A stretch of DNA of 64,000 bases, taken from contig OX328126.1 in assembly GCA_946811695.1 (NCBI GenBank), forward strand, positions 88,686,785 to 88,750,784, written 5' to 3'. The notes beneath the pieces are model-generated. The model ran no database searches and was not told where the DNA came from. It saw nothing but the letters and a program-made list of their open reading frames with translations. This DNA comes from Gonocerus acuteangulatus (lineage: Eukaryota; Arthropoda; Insecta; Hemiptera; Coreidae). A program made the translations under genes and the position numbers. This document shows positions 23,665 to 35,715 of this stretch, piece after piece (positions within the stretch are counted from its first letter, which is position 1; each line of letters starts with the position of its first letter).

Positions 23665-26600
23665 TTAAGAGTCATATCTCTTTGGAAGCAACTTTGGCTG
23701 CTGTTTGATAGCTGTTATATCAAGGATTTTACCAGAATGGTGTCCAGTTCTTGATTTCCGTTTCGATACAGCCTTTTCCTCTGATCTTTTATCTTTCTTC
23801 TTCTTTGTCTTCTTTTCCTTTTCTGGTTTTTCGTGAGTTTCTGGAGGGAAAATGAAATAATCTTTAACAAAATTATCTTAACAGTAATATGAAATGATTA
23901 ATGAGGCTCTAAGAACAGATTCATCAAGCAAGTTCAGATAAAATCCCATTCCCAAATGTTTAATAAAATGAAAAGTAGTTCTTAAATTAATTTGTAAATC
24001 CTTGTATGCAAGATTCTGGAGCAATTTGAGTCTTAATTTGAAGGTCAAATTTCGTATGAAGTAAAAGAAGAAATAACTAGAGCTTCCATGGTTTTGAGGG
24101 TCGCTGAATTCGATGTGTTTCAGCACATCGGAGAAAAATGAAGGCCAAATATGTTTATTTTGCAAGAAAAGAATCTGCAGTCAAAGTTTTTTGCAAAATA
24201 GATATATTTTTCCTTGAAATGACCTTGATGGGGAAGAATTTGTCTATTTTGCTGATGGGGTGAAACAGACCTCGGATTCGAAACTAGCGACTCCCAAAAC
24301 CACGGAAGCTCTATTTATTTCTTCTTGAACAATTTTGATACGAAATTCGACCTTCAAATGCTCTTAAACCTGACGTGCTGGGGTGAAACGGACTCCGGAT
24401 TCGGATTCAGCGTGTCGAAATACATAAGAATATATGTAAGATGTCTTTGGAAATTATAACTTTTTTTTGTGTGTGCCTGTGTAATCAGTGTACATATCCG
24501 TTTTATATAAAACTAGCTGAATACCCGTGCTTCGTCACGGCAGATAAGTAGTTATTTTATTGCGTTAAATAATGTTTCATTAAAATTACGTTACTATACA
24601 ATTCTGTGCAGTTTATTACAGCACGGTTCCCGTAATACTATATTTTATTCAATGGACGTTAAAATTTAAAAGTTAATGTTTCCAAGAAGTCACATGGTAA
24701 CACCCAATATATTTACGAGTATTACCAAGGTTATAGGCGAGGAGGCATTGCAAGGGTTCCGGATATTATTACCTCGCCTGGAAAACCTAAGGATATGCCA
24801 TACATCACGGTTTGACCGGAACTGCCCCGGTATTTTGCAATTGTTTCGGTGTCCCGCCCAGTTTTATCAATGTCCCGGAAAAGGCTGTAAGATGTAAAAA
24901 GTAATGAATTCATGTTTATAAGAATCTTTTTTAAATCGGTTACTTTTCTACAATTAACATTTTTACAACTGCTCACAGTGTCAAAGGAATGAGAAGTAAT
25001 CTAACTGCAAAACGCTGGAACTACCTGCACAGCGCTGCCAGCTGCCAGACACTACTATTTGGCTGAGAGATTTTTTTAAGAAAATCAAGTAGCAAAAAAA
25101 GTTCCGTTCTTATTTTTAAGGTTTGGGTAGACTAACAGTTTAGAATTCCCCCTTCCCGTTAGTTGCTAGGCTTAAAACTCACCAACCATTTTGCTTATAA
25201 TTTGTACTCTTTTTATCCCCCCCCCCCTGGTATGCCCATCCCATATTAATGTGTCTCGGTTTAACTTTCCAAAAATATGGCAAGCCTATCTGACGGCGAC
25301 AGGCAGAAAAGAAACGCAATTAAAACTCTATGAGGGACAGTCAATTTCTAGTAATTCAAGGTCTGCCATCACAGTTGAAATTAACCTCAATTAGAAATAA
25401 AACTATGAGATAGATAATGTAAGGAAACAGCTGTTCTTTATCGTCCTAGCAACGCAGGCTGCCTAGGCTTGCCTTCTCTAACAAACTCAAACTTTAAACC
25501 CCCATAAAAATGCTTAAAAATACGAATATCAAAAAATCCTTTCTTAGCGAGCGCCTACGTTATATAGGGAGTGTCCATGCAAAATTTCAAAATTTTCTGT
25601 CGAGCGGTTTGGGCTGGGCGTTGATAGATGAGTGAGTGAGTGAGTGAGTGAGTGAGTGAGTGAGTGGTATTTGACAAATATATAGTAGATTATATAGATA
25701 CTCTAAGCAAATAGTAATACATAAAATAAAGCCAGCACCTTTTGTAAGTCTTTCTTCCTTCAAATACTTGAGAGCGAGTGCGTTCATCCGCATACTCGTA
25801 TCTGATTCAGCTGGAAGCCTTTGTGGGGCAGGTGAATTGAAAGTTACCCTATAACAGCAATAAGGTATAATAATGCAATGTATAGAGACTAAATCAGGGT
25901 GTCTACTACTTTTCTGAAAGCCAATTTTATGACTTTTTCTTGGCTTGATATGAAATTTCATGCCAATTAAAATAAAAATAATTTTACTTTAATAGGAGAA
26001 AACCTTAACTTTTAGCTTATAATTATTTGTAACCTTACCCGAATTGACATCTATAATCTTATTATTACATAAATTTAAAATTTTGCACTAGTATTTCTAA
26101 AGTGACACTACTAAAAAAAAAACTCAACTGAAAATGTGTCACTCTTGCCTATGAAGGGGGAACAGCATTAAGGGGTAATACTACCTTGTGCGATCTAAAT
26201 CCAAGTAATTTTCTTAAAATTAAAAATAACAAATAAATCCATATTTTTCAATTCTTTATATCAAATTTTTATAAGGGATGTTAAAGTTTCCAAAAAAAAA
26301 TACGATTCAATCTTCCGAAATAAATTATGGCGGCGCTGTGCCTCACAAACGGAAACCCTTTTTTTTCACGAGCGATAGTCTGCAGGTGGCAATTTTTAAT
26401 CTAGAACGCAAAACTAAAATTATTTTGAAAGAAGAAGGTTAAATCTAGTATAGTACATAGGATTTTTAAGAAATATTATTTTTTTTTGAAGATGGTGAAC
26501 AATTATTCATTTTCTATTAAAAAATCCGTCGAAATTATTTCGTAAAATCGTTATAATTCAACGAATCAAAAAAATCCTATGTACTTTACTAGCAAATATC

Positions 26601-28529
26601 ATGAGGAAGCTGCAGTTAAAATTTGAAGTTGATCGGGCAAAAATTGAAGACGCCAGAGTATCGCCCGATTAGAAAAACATAGTTTTGAGATAGCGACTTT
26701 AAAGTTTAATGTTCTGAAATGTTCATTTCTTTCCTATTTAATTTTTTGTCATCCTTTCTTCTAATAATGATAAAACAAAACTATAGTTTTAATTTTGAAA
26801 TGTATTAAAGGACAAAAAAAAAAAAAAATTACAATTAAAAAGAGATCAATCGAAGCTCACTCAAAAAATTATCTTCTTGGCATTAGGACTTCACTCGGAA
26901 AATCGTATTTTTTGCCCAATTAAAAATTTTTTCTTCACATGAACACTCTTGGATATCTTTTTTGATTACTTAAGGAAGAATTTTAGACCATAAAAAAAAA
27001 AAAGTTACTAGGTAGTATTACCCCTTAAGACAGGAAGAGTGACATAAGTGCCCTCTGGTGTACAAGCTCTGAAGCTAGGTAAATACAGTGTTGATGGTTG
27101 ATAAATATTTATACCATTTCTTTCGTAGTAATAATGGAAAAACGCTAATTTTTGAGTTCTACCACTTTAGAAATACCAGTGCGATATGTCTGCATGAAAA
27201 ATTCTGAATATGATCAAATAAAAATAAAAATATTTGTAAATAAGGGATAATTGATGTGTAAATGATACAACAAAGGAATCTAACAGAGGATGGGAGTGGG
27301 GGAACCAGATAAAATTGAAAACGGCAGATAGACCTACTAGAACATTGACAATTACTAACTCACGGAAGTCACAGGGTTACATGAGACTCCAGTAAAACTG
27401 AAATTTCATGGCATGGTTTCAAAAGTTATGACTTTTTCCACCCCAATTTTTAATTTCATGACTTTTTTGTACAGTGGATACCCTGCAAATGTTTTTTTCC
27501 TGTATAGAAAATCTGAAAATAAATAGAGCACTAAATGATATAAAATACCTTTTTGACGAGGGGCTGCAGTCTTGGTCGATTAAATTAATCCGCAATTTTC
27601 GTAGTTGCTCTAATGTTCTATTTCTAACTTCATTACTTGAGTCTTCATCGGATTCTGATTTGTTTAGCATATTGTTAACTTTGCCCTGTAAATAAATATG
27701 TTAATGAAAGACAGGAAAAAAAGAGCTAAACAAATTAAGTGCTTTTTTTTCCTATTGTTAATAAGCTGCTTAGGATTTTAATATTTCACTATTTATATGG
27801 AAAATTCATATTTATAAACTATTCACTTTTTTTTTTAATTATTCAATTGTTTAAACTTTAAAATTGATTTAATGTTGAATGTTGTGATAGTTGGCATAAT
27901 ATTTGATAATGTAAATTCTTCTCCTCACTGGTTTTTTTTTATTATAGGTGCTCCTACTGCCATCTATGAGACATTTTAATGTTAACACCGTTCTCCCCAT
28001 GGTCTAGTGGCTAACGCCTCCCATGGGGGTAAACAAAAACAATAATAATAATATAATACAAAACAACGCAACAGAAAGATAGTTTTCCTTGTTCATAATG
28101 GCATTAAAAAATAAATAAATAATAAGGAAATAATACAGAATTTATAAATTATGTAAGTAAATGATGACTTTCTTTATTTTAACTAATTTGCTAGTTAAAA
28201 ACATTTATTCACTTATTTTAATAGACCTTTTTTAATAACTCAGGTATTTTTGGGATGGGTTACATAAAGGTTTCCTCGTATTTTGAAAGAAAAACCACCA
28301 CCCCTATTGTTAACGGAATAAGAAAAGTCCAAAAATAATGAAGAGGTAATCAACCGTTGGTATTAAGAAGGTGTACATGATTGAGGTCTGGTCACTTGTT
28401 AAATAAAACTACATTTTAGTCATAAAATGTAGTTTGATTTAACAAGTGACCGAACCCTGAGAATCTAAACTTTTTAAATTCCAAAAATAAATGTAATATA
28501 ATAACCTAGAGGTATATTCTTCCAAATTA

Positions 28530-28579
<50 letters not shown>

Positions 28580-31500
28580 AAACTACATTGATTTAGTAAA
28601 CTGCATTATTTACAAACTCACCACTACTTTATCATAGAATGTCCACCCAACAGGAACAGGATTTCCAGCTTCACCATCTGAAGTATCACTTGTAAAAAAC
28701 AAAAAAAATTGCAAGGCAATTAGAAACTAAGAGAGACATTATTACAAACGTAATAAAGAACATAATATTTTAACTAAATTAATTTTTAAAATTAAACTCA
28801 CACAATGCCAAATTTAGTGGATGATGATATAAATAAAACGCTTTTTTTAAAGTCAAGTTCACACTAATTCCTGGTCAATTATTACATGATTTGAACAATG
28901 AGACATCCCACAACAATAAAAATTGTTTTGAATATACGCTAGTATGTATGTATGAATAAGGTTTAAGGACGAAGAACGTCAAAGGTTACCATCGTCCTGT
29001 ATATATACGCTAGTAGAGTTCGTCCTTATGGAAAAAATATTCAAATGCATTTTCCTTAACTTTAACTTTTATTGAGTTCTGACTCAATAAAATTTGAAGT
29101 ATCTGCAGCGACTCATATAGTCTAATGGGACAGGAGTGCACCAGGCCACATAATATTGAAAAATTCAATAAGGTTCATTTGTGGAAATAGTATGAAAGAG
29201 TACCTTCTAAGTAATTATTTGTATAAAAAAAAAAATGTTTAAAACAATAGAAAAGACAATGGAGAATTTATTGAGACCGTATGTTGCTATAAACATTTAT
29301 AACTATTGAGATTGTGTGCTGGTAACTTATTTAAAATTTAACATCCATTATAATGATCTCATAATTTTAGGACAGGTTATCTACAGGTTACCACCATTTT
29401 CTAGCTAGGATAGGGCTGATGCCTTTCCTTTTTTTTCCTAAGAAAAGCCACCACCCTTAGTGGGAATCGAACCCATGGCCCACGGCATGGATTGTTAAGT
29501 GATTACGCCTTAACACTCACGGCCACTGGGCCTCCAAATATATGCTGCTGTAAACATGTACAACTATTGAGACCGTTTGTAGCTATAAACATAAACAAAT
29601 ATTGAGAATACAACTATATATAGAATATGTAACTGAGACAGCCTGAGTGTAACAGTCTGCTGAGATATAGGTGTACAGTGCAACTATTGAGGCACTGGCG
29701 TAATTATTATTAATACTCAAATTCTAATTCCCGCCTTAAAAGTGAAGTCTTTATTACACTAACCTGTCATCGGAGGAGTTTGAAGAAGAGGCACCATATT
29801 CTTGCAGTTCTAGCTGGAGAGGTGAGGATGCTGGCGAAGGAGGATTTTCTGCAACTGTTGGAATTTCCAATCCATTTAAAAAGATGGAATCTTCATGGGG
29901 CTTCAATGCTTTTTTCCTAACACAAAACAAATAATCATATCAAAACCTTTAGAAATGAATAACATTAACAGTGGTGCTAATGATCCTAACAGTGAATGCA
30001 AAACAAAAAAATTAACAACAGTTAGATAATAAGGAAATTATTGACATAATTTTAAATGTACACTAGTGTCATTCCATTTTGTAATAAAATGATTATTTGA
30101 ATGTATTTTTTTTCTGTTATTACAGAGTCTAATTAAATCTTGAAGGGGTCTACTTACCTTAATGATAGTAAAACAAAAAACCAGTTTATTCAAAAAGATA
30201 TAGCATTCATTCCTTAGATCATCAGTACTCATATAGGAAAATTCTATTTCAAATAGCAAAAATCAGCATAAATAACAACTTCTATAAGCATATAATTCTC
30301 TGAAGGAACCTATTCTGGATATTACCTTTAAGGGGAGCAGCTACTTTAATGTATTTTATGTAAAAAAAAATTCAACTCACAGATTTGTTTCTTCAAAAAG
30401 TTATGAGCTTTCAAAATATGCTAATTTTGTTACCTTATGCTTTTGTAGCAGCAAATTTTTAAAACCTGAAAATTAGACAGATAAATCCTCTGTAATGTAA
30501 TATACTGCTTTAGACATTTCTTCTTTGATTTTTATCTGCGAATTTAAGTAGAGGGCTTTGATAAATGTTCTTGAACAAAAATGTTCTTGTTTTAATTATC
30601 AAGAAAAATTAAATGATATTTTTTAAATATAAACTTACTTTTTTGATCTACTTTTCTTTGAAGTTTCAATAATTTCTTCATCTTCAGAAGATGCCTGAGA
30701 GGAGGATTCTGATGAAGCAGAAGTAGAACTGTCTGAAGATTTAGAAGGTCTTCGAGAATTATTTTTTGATTTCTTATTTTTGCCTTTAGCTTTTACAGTC
30801 GTACTATCAATGAAACTAGTCATAATTCCAACTGAAACTTTTTCCATCAGATTTTGATTTTCTTCAATTACAGAAAGATTAAACATCCTCTTTTCACCTT
30901 TTGACAACAATTTAGGGGTATGGTCTTGGTCTGATTTCTTACTTCTTTCGTCAAACTTTTCGTGAAGTTCAATTAGTTTCTTTACTTGGGTTTGGAGTTC
31001 CATTATCTGCTGGTTTTGGAGCCATACAATCCTGTACAAGTCAGTAATTTGTTTACTTCGGTCTTTTTCTAATTTTGTTTCCCGAGTTTTAATTTTCGAT
31101 TTCTTATCTTCATGACAGTGACAAGAAGAAGTCTTCTGTGACGAGTTTATAAGTTGCCTGCGAGAATGCTCTTGGTGGTAGGCAGGAGTTGCCTGAGAAG
31201 GGACTTTCTCTGCCTGATAGCTTTGTGCATCACCGTGAGAAGGCAAAGCTCGGGTATTTCTACAGCAGCTATTCTGACATGATACCCGGCTATTGAATTC
31301 ATTATGAAACTCCTGAGGGTGGAAACGGTTTGGAGTTGTGTTGTGCAGCCTGTAAACATTAGGTGACCCATTCGCAGGCTCAAAAGGGCTGGAATTGACG
31401 TTTGAATGGTTAAATAATCTTTCCGAGACTTGCGGAAATTTAAACGAGTCATGATTAGGATAATCTGGCGTAAACATTCTTAAATGATTTTGACCGTTGT

Positions 31501-33640
31501 AAATATGTTCTTGGTAGGTTGGGCTAGGCTGAGGGAAATATCCACGAACAGTAGTGCTACCAGGTGAACTGAATTGTTTGGAGTTATGGCTATCCTGTGC
31601 CGATCCGAAATATCGACCGCGCTCTTCTGCGTGACTCGGGCTCCCACCTAAAGCTCTATTCTGGTACTGAGAATTGCCTCCGTATCCTGGCAAATCCATA
31701 CCTTGTTGGTAGCCATGATTAACATTTGCTTCAGTTTGTTTAAGGTGCGATGGAACGATCGTAGGGCAAGACTCGAGAGTTTGACCCAATTTACTCAGCA
31801 TATCTGATGAATCTCTAACAGTTTCAGGGCTTTTAAGATAAGCTGCATTCATTGATTTCCATGAATTGTATGGGATTTGAGTAGCATTACTTGAAACATT
31901 CATTGAATTTGAGTGGGCGCCTGATTGTGAAGTAGATTTATCCTCAGCTTTCCCGTCAGATCTACCTAATTCTTTTCTATATAACATTGGCATTATGTTA
32001 TCATCGCTCTGGAAAAATAATATAAAATTACAAATCTAGAAAAAGTTCTGAAAACAAGGAATTTTAGGAAAAGCTCTGTAGTTCTATTTTATTCACATTC
32101 AATTAACATACAAATAAACTAAAGCTCTTATTTACTGTTTGAAAAAATAATTCCTAAATATGGGGGGGGGGGTGTGATGGTGAAAACAAATAAAGAAGGG
32201 GAGAAGGAAGGAAAAGGTGGTAGAAAGTTTTCCACTAATAAAAATAAGCCAAAAAAGGTTTGAAAAACTATCCTATAAAAGAAGAAGAAGACATATCTTG
32301 CAGCAGCCATAACTTGAAGCCAATAATATATTTGAGCCCACGATTGAACAATTAAAGAAAATATTATGTGTTACGACAGTGATAACCCATCACAACCACA
32401 CTTTTAATACTTATTCATCTCTCAACATGACTAAAATGATTAGTTTTGTAGAAATCGAATAGTTATAGTAACTGGGCCTATCAATCAAGTAACTGCACCT
32501 ACAGGTATAAGTATTAATGACTTGTAACAAAAATAGGCAATCATTTTGTTATTTATTTTATTTTTATGTTCACTTTATTTAAATCATTTCTTATTAATGT
32601 TATTTAAAAAAAAAAAGAAAATATTTCACAGATAATCAATGTTCTAGTCCCAAAGACCAAGTGCTCGCCAAAATTTCTGTTATTTATTGAATGACAGTAC
32701 TAAGTTTTTAAAACAGGTCAATACTTGTTCATTTTCAAGCCAATATTCTATATGAATCAATTCATTGATTGTAAATTGTTGCTGGATAAATTAAATCATG
32801 GTCGAGTCAGTTGCCAGAATGAACAAGCAACGACAAACCGAATTACAATTGAATAACATTTTTTAAAAGAGTATATATCATGAGTACAAATGCAAAGCAT
32901 CAAATGTGAAAAGTGGATTGGTACCTTATAGATGACTCTATATAAATTTTATCTTATTTATTTTTATTAACTTAATGCACATTCGTTAGTTTGATTTTCT
33001 GTAATTGATAATACTTTTTTCTTTAATTTTCAAGAGCTTGCCACAACGTACGTCTGCCCAACAGTAATCAATATAGATTTGAAATGAATTTTTTCGCATT
33101 CGATACTTTGCATTGGTATTTACGATATAAGCAGGAATGGGTGTGCAAAGAAGGTAATCTCTCAATATAGAGACTTTTAATTATTGCAATAAGATATTTA
33201 TCAATCTCAAGACAGTTCTTAGAATATATTTTGTGATATCTATTGCAATACACAAAACCTCTATGGAAAACTAGCATTGAAAACAACAATGAAATAAATC
33301 TTTGAAGCGAATAGCTTGCCAAATTTGATTTGAAAGGAAAAATTATTCCTTTAATAATAACTTTTATTTGTAGTTATTCATATCATTTATTTTTTACAAT
33401 TAGAATAATCTGTAATAGATTACTTTAAAGAATTAACAACAACAACATAAATATGATTCAAACAATGAATACATTAAGCTTGAAAGTAACAAATCCTATG
33501 GGATTCATCATCAAATCATTAAACAAAAGTTGACAATAGTAAGCTATTTTAAAATTACTAGAAAATAAATATAGTTTTAATTTAAAAACCTCGTCTTCTA
33601 TTATTGGAGGAAGTGAAGCCTTAGGTTCATTATAAGCCAT
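23665..33640 (-). CDS. STIL/Ana2-family centriole duplication protein, 7 exons, 687 aa
   Basis: Members of this family recruit SAS-6 and are phosphorylated by PLK4 to start procentriole (cartwheel) assembly. Exons (minus strand): 33640-33590, 32008-30639, 29916-29764, 28688-28622, 27685-27549, 25848-25739, 23840-23665; total 2,064 nt with all phases closing. The diagnostic feature is the C-terminal STAN motif: a MNALALKYLKEERL helix at about 613-626, then, after a Lys-rich linker, GKILDITAIKQQPKLL within the last 22 residues, matching the family ILDxxxIxxxPKLL pattern. A central coiled coil (about 336-370, ITDLYRIVWLQNQQIMELQTQ...) sits where the Ana2/STIL tetramer coiled coil lies. The long exon 2 is otherwise low-complexity, rich in Ser/Asn/Gln/His, and ends in an SSDSSTSASSESSS-type patch. 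It is longer than fly Ana2 (about 420 aa) and shorter than human STIL (about 1,290 aa). I see no large folded N-terminal domain as in STIL, so it is closer to the Ana2 layout. Start: the ATG at 33640 gives 17 codons before intron 1; the alternative is ATG 31993 in exon 2. Confidence 0.83.
24511..25698 (+). repeat. Dispersed repeat, 1.2 kb, ending in (GTGA)n
   Basis: Starts AACTAGCTGAATACCCGTGC and ends after GATGAGTGAGTGAGTGAG... and GGTATTTGACAAATATATAG. It lies in STIL intron 6 (23841-25738). A reverse-complement copy occupies 16600-18620. No open frame beyond 73 codons. The GTGA tandem (25627-25665) may be a 3' tail repeat of a non-LTR element, but I cannot name the family. Confidence 0.6.
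25895..27485. mobile_element. hAT-like non-autonomous element carrying a nested element
   Basis: Left end CAGGGTGTCTACTACTTTTC and right end, reverse-complemented, CAGGGTATCCACTGTAC form inverted termini of about 15 bp. The 1,591-bp total is mostly explained by a second element inserted at 26172-27024. The same termini bound the shorter copy at 55622-55985. No clear 8-bp target duplication, and no transposase. It lies in STIL intron 5 (25849-27548). Confidence 0.65.
26172..27024. mobile_element. piggyBac-like MITE (TTAA target site) nested in hAT-like element
   Basis: 853 bp flanked on both sides by TTAA (26168-26171 and 27025-27028). The termini are GGGGTAATACTACCT at the left and its exact complement at the right, so perfect inverted repeats of at least 15 bp. 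The interior is AT-rich without coding frames. TTAA duplication is the hallmark of piggyBac-type integration. Confidence 0.8.
27990..28032 (+). mobile_element. tRNA-derived SINE, head-only fragment
   Basis: GTTCTCCCCATGGTCTAGTGGCTAACGCC matches the head (A-box region) of the full copies at 39655 and 62124; the rest is absent. Confidence 0.55.
28340..28475. mobile_element. Foldback/MITE with near-perfect hairpin
   Basis: Arms 28385-28417 and 28422-28456 pair almost completely (GTCACTTGTTAAATAAAACT... against ...TTTGATTTAACAAGTGAC) around a 4-bp loop. Related to 20240-20400. It lies in STIL intron 4 (27686-28621). Confidence 0.65.
28532..28575 (+). repeat. Poly(A) tract, 44 bp
   Basis: Uninterrupted run of A in STIL intron 4, possibly a retroposon tail. 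Length in the assembly may be unreliable. Confidence 0.9.
29262..29640. repeat. Degenerate tandem repeat (CTATTGAGACCGT..GCTATAAACA) split by a SINE
   Basis: At 29272-29325 and again at 29540-29630, units of about 38 bp with AACTATTGAGAYYGTNTG and TGCTATAAACAT recur. The SINE at 29358-29536 lies between the two parts. In STIL intron 3 (28689-29763). Confidence 0.5.
29358..29536 (-). mobile_element. tRNA-derived SINE with Leu/Ser-like head
   Basis: On the minus strand the head reads GGAGGCCCAGTGGCCGTGAG, then GTTAAGGCGT and a perfect B-box GGTTCGATTCC, as in a long-variable-arm tRNA. It is followed by a body with GAAAATGGTGGTAACCTGTA and GATAACCTGTCC. The block GTGGYAACCTGTAGATA is shared with the 5S-headed SINE at 59065-59249. 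A related B-box fragment is at 43390-43435. Confidence 0.65.
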
Positions 33641-34230
33641 CTATCTATGAGCCTGTTGAGCACTTCTCCTAAAAGAGTAATTCACAGGAATGTCAAAATC
33701 AAAACTAATCTTCAATGAAGGCAGTTATTTTTCCCTCCATTATTTAAAGTTACCTTTCCAGTTAAGCAACACTCATCATACCAAAGAGGTAAAAGCAAAG
33801 AAACAGATATCCATAATAATGAAGGGAGTGTTTCGTAGTAAATAGCCTACGTATTTACTTTATCAGATGGATGTAACACTGGAATCCTCTCTTTAATAAG
33901 GAAATTCCCTCGGACGCACCTTTTAATTGAATGAAATACAATTTGGTGTTAATCTTGTGCCTTTAACCCAAAGCGGCCGTCACTGATCTATTGTAGCAGC
34001 CCCAGTCTGATTATTGTCTTTTGTTCTTGGCAAATTCCAATTAGTTCTTTCTATTTCATCACTGTGGACGATAGTAAAATATAATTGTTATGATCCTCTC
34101 TATCGTGTTTTCTATTTTTGTTTGGGCTTAAGACGAGTCAACCTTTGTAGTCATTAACGCTAGAATCTAAGTCTATCGTGTTTCTTAATCATTTAACTAT
34201 TTGGAGCACCCCTTATTTATCTCTTATACT

Positions 34231-34615
34231 CAGGGTCGCCACATCTCAGAGCCGGGCTCAGGACCAGATCAGGGCCCCTACTGCTCAGAGCCGGCCCCCC
34301 ACTACTCAGAGCCAGACTGAAAATTCTAGGACTTTGGACCTTTTAAAACTATTTTCCTCATGAGTTTTGAGCGAAATGAGAATAAAAGCCGACAATCGGT
34401 GCAGCAAAGGTCACTTTCGGCACTTGTAGTTTTATTACGACTCCTAATGAAATATACTATCCTGGGACTGTATTTGTTTTGTCGCTTATGAACATTAAAA
34501 AATATATAGATCCCATTCCAATAAATATAGGCTACGCCCGTCATATTTCTAAACCCCATTCTTTTTACAAGCTCATAACCTATACATTTTTTCCACTTAG
34601 CACTTAGAATTTGAT
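34231..34615 (+). mobile_element. hAT-like dispersed element, copy A
   Basis: Starts CAGGGTCGCCACAT and includes a conserved stretch of about 270 bp (34340-34610) that is present in reverse complement at 45330-45600. The second copy begins CAGGGCCGCCACAT at its own left end, so the element has CAGGG.CGCCACAT termini at both ends and the two copies are in opposite orientation. No coding capacity. Confidence 0.6.
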
Positions 34616-34639
34616 GAAATTTGGCAAAAAAGCTACAGT

Positions 34640-34880
34640 GGTCCCGAACTGATCCTATCCGATATCCCTCAACCGACAGAAGGAAGATAAACATTGACAT
34701 CTCAATGCAGGTGCCTACAGGCGTCCCGACCCGATCTTATCGGAAATCCCTCCAACCATCAGAAGGAAAAGAAACTTTGACATCTCAATACAGGTACTTG
34801 AGGGGTCCTGATCCGAAATCCCTCCGACCATCAGACCATAAGAAACATTGACATCTCAATTCAGGTGCCTACAGTGGCCC
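34640..34880 (+). repeat. Imperfect tandem repeat, about 85-bp unit
   Basis: Three to four units sharing CCGATCTTATC/CGAAATCCCTC, CCATCAGA..GAA and GACATCTCAAT.CAGGT. Adjacent to the hAT-like copy and possibly part of it. Confidence 0.5.
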
Positions 34881-35388
34881 AGGCCCGAACCTCTCCGGTC
34901 AGATATCTCCTGGTTCACCTCCTTTCAAACAAGTTATGTAATCTTTGAGGTCAGAAACATGGAAATTTATAATCACCATCTCCAGATTTTGTCAGTGGGT
35001 CGCGTTATGAGGAGGTTTCCTCTTGATGGAGGGTGGGAGGGAGGGAGGAAATGCTATAAAATACTATAATATTTTATCTTTATTTACTGGTCAGTCACAG
35101 CTTTCTTTTCATTTCATTATTCTTAGTAAACAATTAAATTCTTTTAATCTATTAAATGGAATAAACATGGAGGAGTGTTTAGTGTTTTTCGATGTCTATT
35201 ATCAAATCCCAATAGATACAATCACTAGAGCAGTGTTCCTCTCAGTGGAAAAGAATCTCTTCTAGGCACAGGATGAAAGCTCTAGCCACAGGAACTACTG
35301 ACTGGCTAGCTTGAATACATAGAACAACAAAAAGCAAAACAGTATAGCAAAGCAAGTCATATTTATTCAAGGCAGGTAATTATGTCTT

Positions 35389-35392
<4 letters not shown>

Positions 35393-35464
<72 letters not shown>
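35393..35464 (+). repeat. (TA)n microsatellite, about 36 units
   Basis: Uninterrupted alternating T-A for about 70 bp in the STIL-AASS spacer; likely cruciform-prone and length-variable. Confidence 0.95.
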
Positions 35465-35466
<2 letters not shown>

Positions 35467-35700
35467 AAAATGAAGGTTCAATTCTTTCGAGTAATTTTTC
35501 TATTAAAAAAAAAACAATTAAAAGAATAAAATAAAAATAAACTTCTTTTTCCTTGGAATTATAAAAAAAGCTGTCTCCAAATGTGGCCAGCCATCAGTTG
35601 GAGATGGCTGTATATTCATTCACAGTTACAATTCCATAGCATCTTTTTCCTAAGTGTCATCCTGCTCCATAGGTTTAGGCTTAAAACTTTCAGTTTGAGT

Positions 35701-35706
35701 TTTATT
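35701..35706 (-). terminator. Candidate poly(A) signal of AASS
   Basis: Minus-strand AATAAA ten nt after the AASS stop (35716-35718). It is unusually close to the stop, so a more distal site cannot be excluded. Confidence 0.4.
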
Positions 35707-35715
35707 GTCTTGTTC

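Larger units (their letters stand above)
33641..35700. other. Spacer between STIL and AASS; repeats only
   Basis: About 2 kb holding the STIL 5' UTR/promoter side (33641-34000), a hAT-like dispersed element (34231-34615), a stretch with GATCTTATC/GACATCTCAATNCAGGTRCCT units at 34640-34880 that repeats about three times, and a (TA)n tract. Short frames at 34178-35265 look accidental. Confidence 0.5.

Noticed and set aside
25627..25665. CRISPR-like or regulatory direct repeats (GTGA)n
   Set aside because: Simple tetranucleotide repeat at the end of a dispersed element in a eukaryotic genome.
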